A stretch of DNA of 30,697 nucleotides from the NCBI RefSeq assembly GCF_000003605.2, contig NW_003155241.1, positions 426,745 to 457,441 of the forward strand, written 5' to 3'. Below are positions 29,289 to 30,697 of this stretch, piece after piece. A program made the translations under genes and the position numbers. Under the pieces are notes generated by a model. That model was not told the DNA's origin. It did not search any database and saw nothing but the letters and a program-made list of their open reading frames with translations. Within the stretch, counting starts at the first letter, position 1. Every line of letters begins with the position of its first letter. This stretch comes from Saccoglossus kowalevskii (lineage: Eukaryota > Hemichordata > Enteropneusta > Harrimaniidae).

Positions 29289-29725
29289 ATATTCTCGGGC
29301 AAAGCTACATCACAGAACGTTCTATGTTGCTTATACGCACACCACTGTGCAATGTATGAAAACAGCTAAAGTAAAAACAAAACTGCACACAACTCAATTT
29401 TGAGGTATAACCCTCAGCATCCAAATTTATATACTGTAGAATACTTTATTTCTGCTTGGAATTTCTTTCGCTGAAAGGATGCTTCAGTGAACATAAAATC
29501 CAGCGAATACATTTTTTGTTCCTATATTTCACATTCAACTCATCAAAAATCAGTGAAAACAAATTCCATACAAAACACACAAAAAGCCTTTTCAGCGAAA
29601 ATTAATTCCAGCTTAAATAAAATAGTTCATAGTATGTTGCACATACATGGGGTAGTCTTATTACAATGTTCAGCAGTCTCAACAACTATCCCAAAATACT
29701 GTTTCTTGGGAGTTTTTGGCTTTTG
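29289..29725 (+). repeat. Dispersed repeat, copy B (interrupted by a MITE)
   Basis: Matches 7435-7700 in the same block order (ATATTCTCGGGCAAAGCTAC, ACACCACTGTGCAATGTA, CACAACTCAATTTTGAGGTA, AGTCTCAACAACTATCCCAA). It is split at 29432-29634 by a MITE. It lacks a 50-60-bp segment present in copy A. Confidence 0.75.
29434..29632 (+). mobile_element. TA-target MITE, copy 4, nested in dispersed repeat
   Basis: A 199-bp element beginning CTGTAGAATACTTTATTTCT and ending in AAATAAAATAGTTCATAG, flanked by TA at 29432-29433 and 29633-29634. Same orientation and internal words as the 5867 copy (ATAAAATCCAGCGAATA, CTCATCAAAAATCAGTGAAA). The paralogous position in copy A near 7610 reads ATTCATATATGTTATACAC without the insert, giving a second empty-site proof of TA targeting. 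Confidence 0.88.
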
Positions 29726-30069
29726 TTGTCACCAGTTGGTGAGAATACTGTAAAACATGTCTTCTTTGCGAGCATGTCTTTTTAGAGAATTTAGCAAGAG
29801 AACTGATTCACTAATTCAAGATGTCGCTAATGACTTTATTATAAATTCAAAATGGCCAAGGCTTGGGGATTTGTAGACAATAATGCAGAACATAACAAAT
29901 CTTTTTCTTTGTTTTTAAAGTACCCGGATGTCTGCCCCTGAAAATATAACACAGCGCAGCACAACAACAACACTTTAATCTTGACATTTGCTAAATAAAT
30001 CACAATTCGATGAAAAACATTTACTATTTTTTAATTTTAACAATTTTCTTTATTTTTTTAACTTTTTAG

Positions 30070-30236
30070 CTGAGTACAGTTTAAGTTCAAGTAATTACAT
30101 GGATGGTACTTCACTGCCATCGCCAACAAAGGGACTATGGTCTATGGCAGCAAATACTACTTCTAAGCCTGACTTGCCCGATTTATTCAGTAAACTTGGG
30201 TTAGGAAAGTACACAGATGTTTTCCAGCAACAAGAG
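30070..30236 (+). CDS. BICC1: Bicaudal-C, visible exon 15 (start of SAM domain)
   Basis: 167 bp, entry phase 1, exit phase 0, between TTAACTTTTTAG and GTATGT. It encodes PEYSLSSSNYMDGTSLPSPT, a short spacer with KGLWSMAANTT, then KPDLPDLFSKLGLGKYTDVF and QQQE. The latter is the first half of the C-terminal SAM domain, nearly identical to vertebrate Bicc1 LPELFSKLGLGKYTDVFQQQE. In Bicc1 the SAM domain self-polymerises and organises the protein into cytoplasmic granules. The remainder (expected to begin with IDLQTF in related proteins) is not found before 30697, so the last exon(s) lie outside. Confidence 0.96.
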
Positions 30237-30697
30237 GTATGTCCAACTACTTTTACAGTAATATTACAAAAGCCAGGATCACCTTAAAATTAAGCCTACT
30301 CATTATTTTTGAAAAGGTTGGTCATAAATCACATAACAATGCTCTTGCTATATTATGTACTATCATGGAATATACTTTCATAGTAACATGATACAACATT
30401 CGACTATTAATCATAAATGCTATTTTTAGAACAGTTCCAAAGAACGCAATGTTTAAACAAAACAGATTTTTTCCCAAGATTTTTGAATTAATTCAGGATA
30501 ACATAAAATACACCATCAGTTATAATTTATAGTTTTTTTACCTTATCATCCTCCAACAATTTTACATATGGTGTAATATCTTCACTAACGGTTATTCTGA
30601 TACTGATCAAAAAAACAAAAAACTGCCATTCACAAACAAAATATAACCGGGCTTCTACCTTAATGCAAAAATGTTTCATGACATAGTGAAAGTATTG
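30237..30697. other. 5' part of a BicC intron, truncated by the window edge
   Basis: Starts with GTATGT and contains no acceptor followed by the expected SAM sequence. It is AT-rich, with no repeat recognised. Confidence 0.7.

Overview
The window is nuclear DNA from an invertebrate animal: AT-rich, low gene density, phase-consistent GT-AG introns, abundant tandem repeats, a tRNA-derived SINE and small inverted-repeat transposons. The one clearly recognisable gene is the Bicaudal-C orthologue (Bicc1/BicC, a KH- and SAM-domain RNA-binding translational regulator) on the + strand. The protein is closer to vertebrate Bicc1 than I would expect for an insect. A marine deuterostome (hemichordate, echinoderm or amphioxus-like) or possibly a lophotrochozoan seems likeliest, but the species is an inference.

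Layout. Positions 1-19647 hold no exon I can recognise. They are dominated by tandem arrays: a 35-bp satellite (881-3216), an 83-bp array broken by a transposon (5699-6660), two related arrays built on a 22-bp unit (9113-9707 and 10317-10806) and a GCATTGTGGG-containing minisatellite (16830-17175). Dispersed repeats and MITEs lie between them. The first visible BicC exon is internal and begins mid-codon inside the first KH domain, so this stretch is probably a large 5' intron, with the first exons upstream of the window.

From 19648 to 30236, fifteen internal BicC exons can be delimited by AG/GT borders. Their phases chain without a break into 798 codons (2396 coding bases). In order they encode the end of KH1, all of KH2 (GKGG loop), a KH-like domain without GXXG, KH3 (GRSG loop), a second KH-like segment, a long Ser/Pro/Asn-rich linker, the conserved block around FDYEYKKLMATK and TDMWSGMGFSKSMPE, a basic HRKKRR stretch and the first part of the SAM domain. 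The last SAM exon(s), stop codon and 3' UTR are beyond the right edge.

The BicC introns carry much of the interest: a tRNA-derived SINE (intron after exon 4), a MITE plus an antisense RecQ-helicase-like start fragment (after exon 5), a 75-bp triplication that multiplies a 5' splice-site look-alike (after exon 9), a duplicated repeat abutting an acceptor (after exon 10), an approximately 1.1-kb terminal-inverted-repeat element (after exon 13), and a MITE nested in an older dispersed repeat (after exon 14). Four copies of one TA-target MITE family are present, two with related 'empty sites' in the same window. I see no rRNA, complete tRNA, CRISPR or bacterial-type operon.
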